From positions 62,001-126,000 of the forward strand of contig CANDEV010000006.1 in NCBI GenBank assembly GCA_947383835.1: 64,000 nucleotides of DNA, in the 5' to 3' direction. The notes below the pieces were generated by a model. That model ran no database searches, was not told the DNA's origin, and saw nothing but the letters and a program-made list of their open reading frames with translations. This document shows, in pieces, positions 34,346 through 42,569 of the stretch. This stretch comes from an uncultured Clostridia bacterium. GTDB taxonomy: Bacteria; Bacillota; Clostridia; Oscillospirales; Ruminococcaceae. Position numbers and translations under genes: made by a program. The number at the start of each line of letters is the position of its first letter. Within the stretch, counting starts at the first letter, position 1.

Positions 34346-34834
34346 ATGATAAGAATAGGTCACGGCTACGACGTCCACAGGTTCACGAAGGGGCGAAAGC
34401 TTATCCTCGGCGGCGTTGAGATACCTTACGAAAAGGGCTTGCTGGGACATTCCGACGCGGACGTACTCGTCCATGCGGTCATGGACGCTATGCTCGGCGC
34501 GCTTGCTCTCGGCGATATTGGAAAACATTTCCCCGACACGTCCCCCGAATATGAGGGCGCTGACAGTATAATGCTGCTGAAAAGGGTAGCGGAAATTATT
34601 GCGGACAAAGGCTATGCTGTTGGAAACATTGACAGTACAATAATTATGCAGTCCCCAAAGCTTGCGCCGCATATTGATAAAATGCGGGAGAATATCGCAA
34701 AAGCCGTTGGCTGTGAAATTGTTCAAATAAGCGTAAAAGCCACCACCGAGGAACGGCTTGGCTTTACGGGAAGCGGCGAGGGCGCGACTGCTCACGCGGT
34801 AGTGCTGTTGAAGCAAGAGGTTTCACCTAATTAA
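34346..34834 (+). CDS. ispF: 2-C-methyl-D-erythritol 2,4-cyclodiphosphate synthase
   Basis: The fifth MEP enzyme, a 162-residue trimeric zinc enzyme that cyclises CDP-methylerythritol phosphate. Zinc ligands are in GHGYDVHRF (Asp and His) and LLGHSDADVLVHAVMDAMLG; the ATTEERLGFTGSGEG segment near the C terminus is the active-site loop. GGAGG precedes the ATG by 9 nt. It ends the pheA operon, followed by a strong hairpin. Confidence 0.95.
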   Translation: MIRIGHGYDVHRFTKGRKLILGGVEIPYEKGLLGHSDADVLVHAVMDAMLGALALGDIGKHFPDTSPEYEGADSIMLLKRVAEIIADKGYAVGNIDSTIIMQSPKLAPHIDKMRENIAKAVGCEIVQISVKATTEERLGFTGSGEGATAHAVVLLKQEVSPN

Positions 34835-34854
34835 TAAATACTGCATAGTATATT

Positions 34855-34888
34855 GCAGGGGCAGAGCACGGCTCTTCCCCTGCTTTTT
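34855..34888 (+). terminator. Terminator after ispF
   Basis: GCAGGGGCAGAGC and GCTCTTCCCCTGC form a long stem with one mismatch around ACG, followed by TTTTT. It ends the pheA-ispD-LRR-ispF unit. Confidence 0.9.
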
Positions 34889-34971
34889 CAATTAAAACCA
34901 AAAGACGGAATTGAAAGGAGATGTGCCTATACTATTTCACCCCTTATGAAATAATTGGCATAATCACTGCG

Positions 34972-35193
34972 ATGAAAAGATACACTATTACTTTCAGCTC
35001 TATTACCATTGCCATGAAAGCTCAAAGTATTTTCCGCTCCGAGGGAATTCGCACGGAAATTATCCGAACACCGAGAAACCTCGCTTCGGGCTGCGGCTAC
35101 AGTATCGTTTACGACGGAGAACTTGAAACGGCAATGTATATTCTTGAAAACAGAGGAATTAAATTTAAATCTGTTATGGAAAACATAATTTAA
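34972..35193 (+). CDS. DUF3343-family small protein
   Basis: A 73-residue protein with the family layout: MKRYTITFSS, a helix, then EIIRTPRNLASGCGYSIVY, where the conserved Cys-Gly near residue 44 is notable. DUF3343 proteins often neighbour YedF, SelD or cysteine-desulfurase-like genes in Clostridia and have been linked to sulfur or selenium handling; here the following gene is such an enzyme. An ATG 17 codons upstream abuts GGAG and is too close for initiation, while the chosen ATG lacks a clear site, so the start is uncertain. Confidence 0.7.
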   Translation: MKRYTITFSSITIAMKAQSIFRSEGIRTEIIRTPRNLASGCGYSIVYDGELETAMYILENRGIKFKSVMENII

Positions 35194-35226
35194 AGAAAAC
35201 CGCCCTCCGCTGTACTTCCCGCGACA

Positions 35227-35338
35227 CTAATCTTCAATTAAATACCGTACAAAAAATCAAGCAAAAATTTGAAAAGTTTTAACTTTCTTATATGATTTTT
35301 TTGCAGATTTTTTGTTTACGGTATTAATTGGAGATTAG
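35227..35338. repeat. 112-bp AT-rich inverted-repeat (MITE-like) element
   Basis: The ends CTAATCTTCAATT and AATTGGAGATTAG are near-complementary, and complementarity continues inward for about 40 nt (TACCGTA...CAAAAAATC against GATTTTTTG...TACGGTA) with a few mismatches. The centre holds AAAGTTTTAACTTT. The whole could fold as one long hairpin. It lies between DUF3343 and the desulfurase-like gene, with no coding capacity, like a miniature transposable element or a long 3' stem. Confidence 0.65.
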
Positions 35339-35378
35339 GATATATTACCGACCAAAATTATTATGGAGGCTTCATAAA

Positions 35379-36518
35379 ATGATAAATTTTGACAATTCCG
35401 CAACCACCTTTCCAAAGCCTGCCGCCGTGAAAAAAGCCCTCCTCACGGCTGTGACGTGTTACGGCGGTAATCCGGGAAGAAGCGGACACAAGCTTTCTAT
35501 CGACACCGCAGAAGCCGTTTATGAAGCGCGGACTTCCGCTGCCGACTTTTTCGGCGCAGAACCCGACAACACGGTTTTTGCACAGAACTGTACCCATGCT
35601 CTTAATATGGCAATTAAAGGAGTCGCCGAAAAGGGCTGCCATATAATAATTTCCTCACTTGAACATAACGCAGTCGCGCGTCCAGTCCACGCGCTTTACA
35701 AGCATGGCGTATGCACCTACAGCATTGCCGAGGTAAGCTGCGACGACGGCAGGACTGTTGAAAATTTCAGACGACTTATTACTCCAGAAACAAAAATAAT
35801 CGCCTGCACCTTGGGCAGCAACGTTACAGGGCAAATTCTCCCGTTTACAAAAATTGCAGAGCTTTGCTGTGAAAACGGCATATGCTTTATTGCAGACGGC
35901 GCACAGGCTTGCGGGGTCATTCCCATAAAGCTTTCCGACGGTATAAATATTTTATGCACCGCAGGGCACAAGGCTCTTTACGGTCCCGCAGGCACAGGAC
36001 TTATCGTTACCGACGGCAAATATAAAATTTCCCCGATAATGGAGGGGGGCACGGGAAGCCTTTCCATGGAGCTTGACCAGCCTGATTTTCTTCCCGACGG
36101 ACTTGAAAGCGGTACAATAAACACTTGCGGAGCTATCGCACTCGGCGCAGGGATAAATTTTGTAAAAAAGCTTGGTATCGAGAAAATATATGCCCACGAA
36201 AACAAACTTTGCCAAAACTTTATTGCGGCGGTCAAGTCCACAAAAAATATTACAATATATCGGGACGAACGTGTAAAAAATTACCTGCCTGTGGTATCAT
36301 TTAACATAAACGGCATTTCCGCAAACGAGACCGCAGCTATACTCAGCGATATGGGTTTCGCGCTTCGAGGTGGACTTCACTGCTCGGGACTTGCACATAC
36401 CTCGATCGGTACTGTTCCCGACGGAACGGTAAGATTTTCCCCATCGGTTTTCAATACCGAAAGCGAAGTAGAGGCGTTAATTTATGCCGTGAAAAATATT
36501 ACCGAAAAATATGTATGA
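35379..36518 (+). CDS. Class V aminotransferase, cysteine desulfurase-like
   Basis: A 379-residue PLP enzyme of the NifS/SufS type, which would take sulfur or selenium from cysteine or selenocysteine. It starts MINFDNSATTFPKPAAV, has the cofactor-binding QNCTHALNMAIKG, the aspartate in CFIADGAQACGVIPI, the Schiff-base lysine in LCTAGHKALYGPAGTG and a C-terminal RGGLHCSGLAHTSIG with the persulfide-type cysteine. GGAGG lies 9 nt before the ATG. The neighbour DUF3343 suggests selenium or sulfur transfer rather than routine Fe-S assembly, but this is inference. Confidence 0.82.
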   Translation: MINFDNSATTFPKPAAVKKALLTAVTCYGGNPGRSGHKLSIDTAEAVYEARTSAADFFGAEPDNTVFAQNCTHALNMAIKGVAEKGCHIIISSLEHNAVARPVHALYKHGVCTYSIAEVSCDDGRTVENFRRLITPETKIIACTLGSNVTGQILPFTKIAELCCENGICFIADGAQACGVIPIKLSDGINILCTAGHKALYGPAGTGLIVTDGKYKISPIMEGGTGSLSMELDQPDFLPDGLESGTINTCGAIALGAGINFVKKLGIEKIYAHENKLCQNFIAAVKSTKNITIYRDERVKNYLPVVSFNINGISANETAAILSDMGFALRGGLHCSGLAHTSIGTVPDGTVRFSPSVFNTESEVEALIYAVKNITEKYV

Positions 36519-36560
36519 GAATACCCTGCAAAGCTTTTGCCTTGCAGGGTATTCTTCTTT
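36519..36560 (+). terminator. Terminator after desulfurase-like gene
   Basis: GAATACCCTGCA and TGCAGGGTATTC form a perfect 12-bp stem, followed by a moderately T-rich TTCTTTATTT. Confidence 0.75.
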
Positions 36561-36582
36561 ATTTCGGGTATACTAAATCAGG

Positions 36583-36771
36583 TTATGACTTGATACCCTG
36601 CTTGTAAGCGTCGATCATCTTCTTGACCATCTGACCGCCTACAGAACCTGCTTCTCTGGAAGTGAGGTCACCGTTGTATCCGTTCTTGAGGTTTACACCA
36701 ACCTCGTTAGCCGCTTCCATCTTGAAGCGCTCCATTGTTTCCTTACCCTGAACAGTATTTACATCTTTCAT
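36583..36771 (-). CDS. Alpha/beta-type small acid-soluble spore protein
   Basis: A 62-residue SASP that coats DNA in dormant spores and protects it from UV and heat. The family motifs are KMEAANEVGV, where the GPR protease would cut, and SVGGQMVKKMIDAYKQG at the C terminus. The start is at MKDVN after AAGGAG. Its presence shows that the host makes spores. Expression is expected from a forespore sigma factor; no clear sigma-G box could be assigned. Confidence 0.93.
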   Translation of the reverse strand: MKDVNTVQGKETMERFKMEAANEVGVNLKNGYNGDLTSREAGSVGGQMVKKMIDAYKQGIKS

Positions 36772-36914
36772 AATATTAAACTCCTTACATAACAAATTTT
36801 TTTTTTGCATTTCTGCGATTTTTGTAAACCGCGTTTTGGGGTTTGCCTTAATATTATTAACGGCAATAAATTTATTATGTTAGGTAATTATATGAACGTT
36901 TTCCACAAAATGCG

Positions 36915-38492
36915 TCAATTTTCAATTATTTTCAATGCACACTTTATTCCGTCAACAGCAGCAGACATTATCCCGCCCGCATAGCCTGCACCCTCGCCGC
37001 ATGGATACAAGCCTCTTACAGATATAGACTCCATATTTTCATTTCTTGTAATTCTTACGGGCGATGAAGTCCTTGTCTCGGGCGCAGTCAAAACTGCATT
37101 CGGATCTCCGAAGCATTTCATTTTTCGTGAAAAATTTCTTAGACCGACTCTCATCATTTCTGTTATCGTGTCTGGAAAAATATCATTAAAATTTGTTTCG
37201 GTCACACCTATTGTATATGTGGTTGAAACCGTTATTTCTTTAAGACTTCCCTGCCCTTTTAGAAAGCTTCCTACTGAAGCGGCGGGAGCGGAGTAATTTT
37301 TTCCTGCTGCAATATATGCTTTTTTTTCAATATTCTGTGCAAATTTAACCCCGTCAAGTGGAGCGTTCCCAAAATCATTTGAAGAAACCGAGACGACCAA
37401 TGCGGAATTTGCATTCTCTCCGTCACGGGCAAATTCGCTCATTCCGTTTGTTACAACGGTTTCTTCTTCGCTTGACGATGGTACCACCATTCCTCCGGGA
37501 CACATACAGAAAGTATAAACCGCCCGTTCTCCTTGTCTGTATGAAAGCTGATATTCTCCTTTAGGCAGATTTGGATTATTCCAATGCTCGCCGTAAAGAG
37601 AGCGATCAACATCCTGTTGCATATGCTCAATTCTTGCGCCTACAGAAAAAGGCTTTGGTTCAAGAAAAATTTTCTTGCCATACAGCATTTCAAATGTATC
37701 TCTTGCACTGTGACCTATTGCAAGAATAAGCGCGTCGCATGGCATTACCTCGCTTCCGTTTACTGTCACGGACTTGATTTTCCCGTTTTCATACAAAATA
37801 TCTGTCATAATTGAATTAAAGCGCACATCTCCGCCAAGCTGTGTAATTTTTTCACGCATATTTTTAATAACTCCTCTAAGCTTGTCCGTACCGATATGCG
37901 GCTTTGCTTTTGTGAGAATTTCCTCGGGTGCGCCAAATTCAGCAAATTTTTCAAGTACATATCTGCAAAGCGGGTCGTTTATACGTGTGGTGAGTTTGCC
38001 GTCGGAAAAAGTCCCCGCCCCGCCTTCGCCGAACTGGACGTTTGTTGAAACGTCCAGTTCGGCTTTGCTCCAAAAATTATTCACAGCCTTTATTCTATCG
38101 TCAACATTGCCGCCGCGCTCGATAACGATCGGTTCAAAGCCGTATTCCGCAAGCGTCAGAGCGGCAAACATTCCCGCGGGACCAAAACCTGCAATAACGA
38201 CTTTTTTAGCATTACCCGAAATTCTCTCCGGCATGAGCCGTTGATTTTTTACCTCTTTGCAAAAGGGGAATTTTTCGCATATTCTCTGCTCCGAAACGCT
38301 GTCCTTTAATTCCGCCCATACAGAGGAAACTATTACTATCCTGCTGTTATCCCTTGCGTCCACAGAAGTTCTGTAAACGCTTGCCATGTAAACGCTGCAG
38401 CGGGAAAGATTGACGCGCTTTAATGCCGCGGAAATAATTTTCTCACTATCTGAGTTTATATCTGTTCTTATCTGTGAAATAATTACTGCCAT
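36915..38492 (-). CDS. FAD-dependent dehydrogenase (COG2509-like)
   Basis: A 525-residue flavoprotein. After about 90 residues of N-terminal domain it has the FAD-binding fold VVIAGFGPAGMFAALTLAEYG with the acid in VIERGGNVDDR, an internal QFGEGGAGTFSDGKL segment typical of this uncharacterised family, ILAIGHSARDTFEML, and the terminal LYPCGEGAGYAGGIMSAAVDG that contacts FAD. The substrate is unknown. The ATG follows AAAGG; it starts 16 nt after cdaR and is in its operon. Confidence 0.82.
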   Translation of the reverse strand: MAVIISQIRTDINSDSEKIISAALKRVNLSRCSVYMASVYRTSVDARDNSRIVIVSSVWAELKDSVSEQRICEKFPFCKEVKNQRLMPERISGNAKKVVIAGFGPAGMFAALTLAEYGFEPIVIERGGNVDDRIKAVNNFWSKAELDVSTNVQFGEGGAGTFSDGKLTTRINDPLCRYVLEKFAEFGAPEEILTKAKPHIGTDKLRGVIKNMREKITQLGGDVRFNSIMTDILYENGKIKSVTVNGSEVMPCDALILAIGHSARDTFEMLYGKKIFLEPKPFSVGARIEHMQQDVDRSLYGEHWNNPNLPKGEYQLSYRQGERAVYTFCMCPGGMVVPSSSEEETVVTNGMSEFARDGENANSALVVSVSSNDFGNAPLDGVKFAQNIEKKAYIAAGKNYSAPAASVGSFLKGQGSLKEITVSTTYTIGVTETNFNDIFPDTITEMMRVGLRNFSRKMKCFGDPNAVLTAPETRTSSPVRITRNENMESISVRGLYPCGEGAGYAGGIMSAAVDGIKCALKIIEN

Positions 38493-38508
38493 ATAAGACC
38501 TTTCTTTA

Positions 38509-39861
38509 TTAATAACTGTCATTTTCGGTTTTCAGCTTAACATCAATAGTTACCCTCGGTGAAAGCACACCGTCAGAACCAATGCACCAAATATCGTTAT
38601 AAGACGGTATATGGAACGTTACAGGCAGCTTCTTATAGCCCTCACCGTCTTCGGTGTTAATGCTTATCATGTCTACCTGCGCAAAAACATCAATATATGT
38701 GAGCTGCTCCATTGATTCCTCCGAGCCTATAAATATCGGAGTAACTCCGGAAGTAATTATATTGAAATCATACTGTGCGGGAGTATTAACAAGCTGAATA
38801 GACGAATTTGTAATATGAATGGGTCGGCGTACAAGTCCTGTTGACGGAACGGAAACCGTCACGAAACGGACGTTGTTCAAATCCTCATAACCCTCCGGGA
38901 GAAAATCGCTTGTGGGAAACAAAAATTCTTTTCCGATATCTGCTTCCCGCATATCTATTGTTCCTATATCGAGAGAATCCCTGTCAACAAAATTTTCGCT
39001 TAGGACTGCCACCTCAAGCTCCGTTACCGACATTTCAAGCAACTGCTTAAAGGAATCAATATCAAAGCTTTCGGGAGCATTTGTAATCTTAAAGTCAAGC
39101 GCGATCGTGTGCCGTTCATAAACAGGCACATGAACTGTAAACTCAGATTTATCAGCGGAAAGTCTTTCATTTTCGTCTGCAATGACCGTTGAATTATTGT
39201 AAAAACTTAAAGAACCAGATTTAAAATCAGTTGTACCTGTTAAAGTTTCGCTTTTATCAATTACTACGGCAGCGTCGGTAATGCTGTCCACTATCTCGGC
39301 GGGACCCGTTACATTGACCGTATCGGGGACAATAACGATATCCTCTTCATCTCCCATAATATAACCCTCTGAAGCTTTTATACCCGAAAGCTGTGGCTTT
39401 ACGCTGACCTCCTTTGTTATTATCCTGTCAAAATCAACGCTTACATTTGCAGGTTCAATCTTTGTAACCTCAAATTCTTTTCCTGTTATACAGGTAATTT
39501 CAAGAGGAAGTCTATACTCCATAGCGTACATAACATTTTCAGCTGATGCAACAGCAACCAGATCTTCTGATTTAAGATTTCCTATATTTCCTCTTTCGCC
39601 TTTGATGTACACAGTAACGCTTTCTTCCGACATCGACATAGCCTGATATCCGTTAGCTTCAGCATACGTTCCGTCAAGAGAGACCGTAACGGGTACTTTA
39701 TATAAAACAATATCAATTACGGGAGTCGCTGTTACGGATATAACGAACCATATAATTATTGCCGCGATAAGCGAGCCTATTTTTACAACAACGTCCTTTT
39801 CAAAAAGGTTGGCAAAAAACAATCTTACCTTATAAAATACATTTTTCAATACTTCTATCAT
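38509..39861 (-). CDS. cdaR: CdaR-like regulator with YbbR repeats
   Basis: A 450-residue protein with one N-terminal membrane helix (VKIGSLIAAIIIWFVISV) and a large extracytoplasmic part of several YbbR beta repeats, each with a VTVYIKG- or VNVTGPAEIVDSI-like strand pair. CdaR binds the membrane-bound cyclase CdaA and modulates c-di-AMP synthesis. It lies 20 nt after cdaA. The spacing from GGGGAGG to the ATG is rather long. Confidence 0.88.
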   Translation of the reverse strand: MIEVLKNVFYKVRLFFANLFEKDVVVKIGSLIAAIIIWFVISVTATPVIDIVLYKVPVTVSLDGTYAEANGYQAMSMSEESVTVYIKGERGNIGNLKSEDLVAVASAENVMYAMEYRLPLEITCITGKEFEVTKIEPANVSVDFDRIITKEVSVKPQLSGIKASEGYIMGDEEDIVIVPDTVNVTGPAEIVDSITDAAVVIDKSETLTGTTDFKSGSLSFYNNSTVIADENERLSADKSEFTVHVPVYERHTIALDFKITNAPESFDIDSFKQLLEMSVTELEVAVLSENFVDRDSLDIGTIDMREADIGKEFLFPTSDFLPEGYEDLNNVRFVTVSVPSTGLVRRPIHITNSSIQLVNTPAQYDFNIITSGVTPIFIGSEESMEQLTYIDVFAQVDMISINTEDGEGYKKLPVTFHIPSYNDIWCIGSDGVLSPRVTIDVKLKTENDSY

Positions 39862-39881
39862 ATTTCAAGCAATGCCTCCCC

Positions 39882-40829
39882 TCAAATTTTATCGGTAAAC
39901 TTCTTTTTATGAAACAAACCTAAAAGTCCTGACTTTTCTTTATCATCAGCACTGCTGTCCTCATCGGAATGTTTTCCCGATTTCGGAGGTCTTGTAATTT
40001 TTTGATTTTTCTCGGGAAGCAGCCTTGATCTCAAAAACTTTTTAAGGCTGTCTCTTGTATATCCCCTTGTAAGCTCTCCGTTTTCCGCAACAGATATAGT
40101 TCCTGTCTCCTCTGAAACAACAATTATAATTGCGTCGGAATTTTCGCTCATTCCGATTGCTGCACGGTGTCTCGAACCGAGAGCCTTATTGATAGTCTCC
40201 TCTTTTTGCGGCTTTGGAAGAAAGCAAGCTGCCGCAAGGATAATTCCGTCACGCATAATTACAGCGCCGTCATGCAAAGGCGTTTTGGGGTAAAAGATGT
40301 TGCCGAATACCTCTTTTGACGGAAGTGCGTTAAGTACAGTACCCGTGTCTATCTGCTCACCCAACTTTGATTCCTGTTCAATAACAATAAGCGCACCCGT
40401 GGTGGTTGAGGACAGATCTTCGCATGCATCGCATATGGCCTCGATAGCAGTACTCCACTTCTGCGCCATGATATCGGCAGTATCCGCTGTAAGCGAAGAA
40501 AACACAGGAAGCTTTGAAACCTTTGAATGCCCCATTTTTTCAAGAGAACGCCGCAATTCAGGCTGAAACAGTACCACAACTGCCAAAAGACCTATTTCAA
40601 AAATTTGATTAAGCAGATACGCCATTGCGTTCATTCCCACAAAATCCATAATAAAATATGCAATAAAAATAACGACAATACCCCTGATAAGTCCCCCTGC
40701 CCGAGTCTCTTTTACAAGAGTTATGCCTTTATAAATAAGCACAGTCAGCACCGCAATGTCGAGCACGTCCCAAAACTCAATCGGAAGCGTACTGTTGATA
40801 AGCGAACCTAACTTATACAAAGAATCCAT
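39882..40829 (-). CDS. cdaA: Diadenylate cyclase CdaA
   Basis: The main c-di-AMP synthase of Firmicutes, 315 residues. Three membrane helices lie in the first 90 residues, followed by the DAC domain with the catalytic DGA (PLHDGAVIM, 187-189) and the RHR motif (GSRHRAAIG, 220-222). The C-terminal tail is basic and then acidic. The start was set at the ATG after GAAAGGACGGTC, removing 25 upstream residues that overlap the promoter. It heads the cdaA-cdaR-FAD protein operon; glmM, the usual third gene, is missing here. Confidence 0.94.
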   Translation of the reverse strand: MDSLYKLGSLINSTLPIEFWDVLDIAVLTVLIYKGITLVKETRAGGLIRGIVVIFIAYFIMDFVGMNAMAYLLNQIFEIGLLAVVVLFQPELRRSLEKMGHSKVSKLPVFSSLTADTADIMAQKWSTAIEAICDACEDLSSTTTGALIVIEQESKLGEQIDTGTVLNALPSKEVFGNIFYPKTPLHDGAVIMRDGIILAAACFLPKPQKEETINKALGSRHRAAIGMSENSDAIIIVVSEETGTISVAENGELTRGYTRDSLKKFLRSRLLPEKNQKITRPPKSGKHSDEDSSADDKEKSGLLGLFHKKKFTDKI

Positions 40830-40863
40830 TGACCGACCGTCCTTTCGGAAGTTATATAATATT

Positions 40864-40892
40864 ATTTTACCATTTTTACATATATTTTTCAA
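40864..40892 (-). promoter_or_regulatory. cdaA promoter
   Basis: Read on the minus strand, TTGAAA (40887-40892) and TAAAAT (40864-40869) are 17 nt apart, 35 nt before the cdaA start codon. It lies downstream of the branched palindromic element, so cdaA does not need read-through of it. Confidence 0.65.
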
Positions 40893-40904
40893 GTACTTTT
40901 GCAC

Positions 40905-41024
40905 AAAAAAATCCGAGAAAAAGGCTGAGCCTTTACCCTTTTAGGCACACTATGCCAATAAAAGTAAAATGCTCCCATGGGTAACGATACTTCTGTACCG
41001 TTACCTGCTTTATCTCGGATTTTT
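40905..41024 (-). ncRNA. Branched structured element between GH26-like gene and cdaA
   Basis: An outer stem (ATCCGAGA with TCTCGGAT) encloses three further hairpins on the minus strand: GGTAACG/CGTTACC, GGCA/TGCC inside flanking TTTTA/TAAAA, and AAAGGCT/AGCCTTT. The 3' arm of the outer stem is followed by a T run, so the end works as an intrinsic terminator for the GH26-like gene six nt upstream. Folding is inferred by eye. It does not match any riboswitch known to me, including the ydaO c-di-AMP type. It may be a repeat-derived 3' element instead of a regulatory RNA. Confidence 0.45.
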
Positions 41025-41029
41025 ATTAT

Positions 41030-42472
41030 TTACAATTCAACAGGTTCACATAAAATGCGGACTTTCGGCAGTTTTTTCACCGTATAGTAATAATTCTCCG
41101 CCCAATCGTCACCCTGGGAAGGGTCATTCTCTCCGCTTGCGGGAGGTGCAAACAGCTTTATCGTCATCTCCGCCGCGCCGCTCAAAGGCTTCTCGTAGAA
41201 CGCGCTCATAAGGTCGATAACCTTTGCTTTCGGGGATTTATAGAACCACCTGCCATTAACTTCTATCATGTAATTACCCTCGTCGTCCTCGTCAAAGTAA
41301 AGCTCGCAGAAGTGGGGATTTTTCTCAAATTTCACAGGAATGGCAATGCCCTCCGCGTCCTCCGAGCCGCCCCAGCGGAGAGTTACAGGCAGCGAAATTT
41401 CCTCCGACTGATCCAGCGCGGGGAGAAAACGCTCACTGTGAATAATCTCTTTATAAGTATCCATAACAGGCTGAGGTATACCCACGTCCTCGTTGTTTGG
41501 ATCCTGTATCTCAAGACCGAGACGTCCTCTGTCGCGGAACTGATAGAACGTAAAGCCGCTGAACCAGTCGGCGTTATCCTCCTCCATAATATCGCAGAAC
41601 TCCTTTACCATTTCAGCCTGATCGTAAGGACCTGTAACATCGCCGTCGGCGTTGAATTCGGACATTACCATGGGCTTAGCCGTACCGCCGTTAAGCTCCT
41701 TGAAGCGGTTGAAACTAAGCTTTGTCAGGTTGTAAATGTCCCTGACCTTGCTTCTGCTGTGGCTGTTTCCGCCCCGTTCGGCAACGTCGTAGGGCCAGCC
41801 CCAGTGGAGAGCCATATACTTATCTACAGACCAGATGTCAGCCTCGGGAATACATTGTGCAAATTCCTTTTCCATTTCGATCTCATTGCCCTTTTCGGGG
41901 TGTTCAACTCCACCGATACAAGCTATTGTCTTAACGTTTGGAGCGTACTCATGGATTATCTTACTAAAATGTACAAAAAAGTCCGCCACACCCTGATAGC
42001 TTGCACGTTTGTTAAATGAGAACCAATCTCCCGTCGCTTCGTGATTGATACGGAGCATCATTCTGCCAAAAGGACGCAGATCCTTCGCTATAGCAATAAG
42101 ATAGTCGTCCGTAAGGTTCGGATCAACAGTCAGCGTGAGGACAACGTCCTGACCGTGGCGTCGGACGTCTCTCATGCAGGTAAAAGGCTCATCGTCGGTA
42201 GTGCCGCCAAGTCCGCCTTTATAGGTGAAATAATCGTCATAGGGATAGTCCCACTGAAAGGACACGTTTGCGTCCTTCATTACCTCGGATATCCTGCCGG
42301 GCCACTCCTTGTCAAGAGGATAGTAGCAGTACATCAGACTGATACCGCGATGAGGTCTGCCTAGGGTGTGAAGAATATAGTCCTGGTTGACATACTCGCC
42401 CCTCTCGGATCCGTCACCTAAGTCAAGAGAGCATTTTGCCGCTCCCATATGTACGCCGTAAATTTTTTCCAT
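41030..42472 (-). CDS. GH26-like glycoside hydrolase, cytosolic
   Basis: A 480-residue protein with a TIM-barrel pattern like family GH26 mannanases. The putative acid/base is Glu 145 in MLRINHEATGDWFSF, and the putative nucleophile is Glu 272 in KPMVMSEFN; other barrel strands include VVLTLTVDP and ADIWSVDKYM. A C-terminal beta-rich segment (from about residue 340) may be a carbohydrate-binding domain. No signal peptide is present, so it would act on imported oligosaccharides. The ATG follows AAAGGG; the 36 codons upstream of it overlap promoter and operator. Exact substrate is unknown. Confidence 0.65.
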   Translation of the reverse strand: MEKIYGVHMGAAKCSLDLGDGSERGEYVNQDYILHTLGRPHRGISLMYCYYPLDKEWPGRISEVMKDANVSFQWDYPYDDYFTYKGGLGGTTDDEPFTCMRDVRRHGQDVVLTLTVDPNLTDDYLIAIAKDLRPFGRMMLRINHEATGDWFSFNKRASYQGVADFFVHFSKIIHEYAPNVKTIACIGGVEHPEKGNEIEMEKEFAQCIPEADIWSVDKYMALHWGWPYDVAERGGNSHSRSKVRDIYNLTKLSFNRFKELNGGTAKPMVMSEFNADGDVTGPYDQAEMVKEFCDIMEEDNADWFSGFTFYQFRDRGRLGLEIQDPNNEDVGIPQPVMDTYKEIIHSERFLPALDQSEEISLPVTLRWGGSEDAEGIAIPVKFEKNPHFCELYFDEDDEGNYMIEVNGRWFYKSPKAKVIDLMSAFYEKPLSGAAEMTIKLFAPPASGENDPSQGDDWAENYYYTVKKLPKVRILCEPVEL

Positions 42473-42487
42473 AGTAATAACCCTTTC

Positions 42488-42505
42488 TTTGTAAACGTTT
42501 CCAAT
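42488..42505 (-). promoter_or_regulatory. cre-like operator of the GH26-like gene
   Basis: ATTGGAAACGTTTACAAA on the minus strand matches the catabolite-responsive element consensus WWTGWAARCGYTTWCWWW at 17 of 18 positions. It sits just after the -10 box, where CcpA or a LacI-family repressor would block initiation. This fits carbon-source control of a glycan hydrolase. Confidence 0.75.
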
Positions 42506-42512
42506 ATATAAT

Positions 42513-42541
42513 AATGTAGCACAAATTTCCCTGCTTGTCAA
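42513..42541 (-). promoter_or_regulatory. Promoter of the GH26-like gene
   Basis: On the minus strand exact TTGACA (42536-42541) and TACATT (42513-42518) are 17 nt apart. The cre-like operator begins 7 nt downstream of the -10. Confidence 0.7.
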
Positions 42542-42569
42542 TCGTTTTTTGTGGCTTTTTAAAATAAAT

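Noticed and set aside
40905..41024. A ydaO-type c-di-AMP riboswitch upstream of cdaA
   Set aside because: The conserved core of that class is not present, and cdaA has its own promoter downstream of the element.
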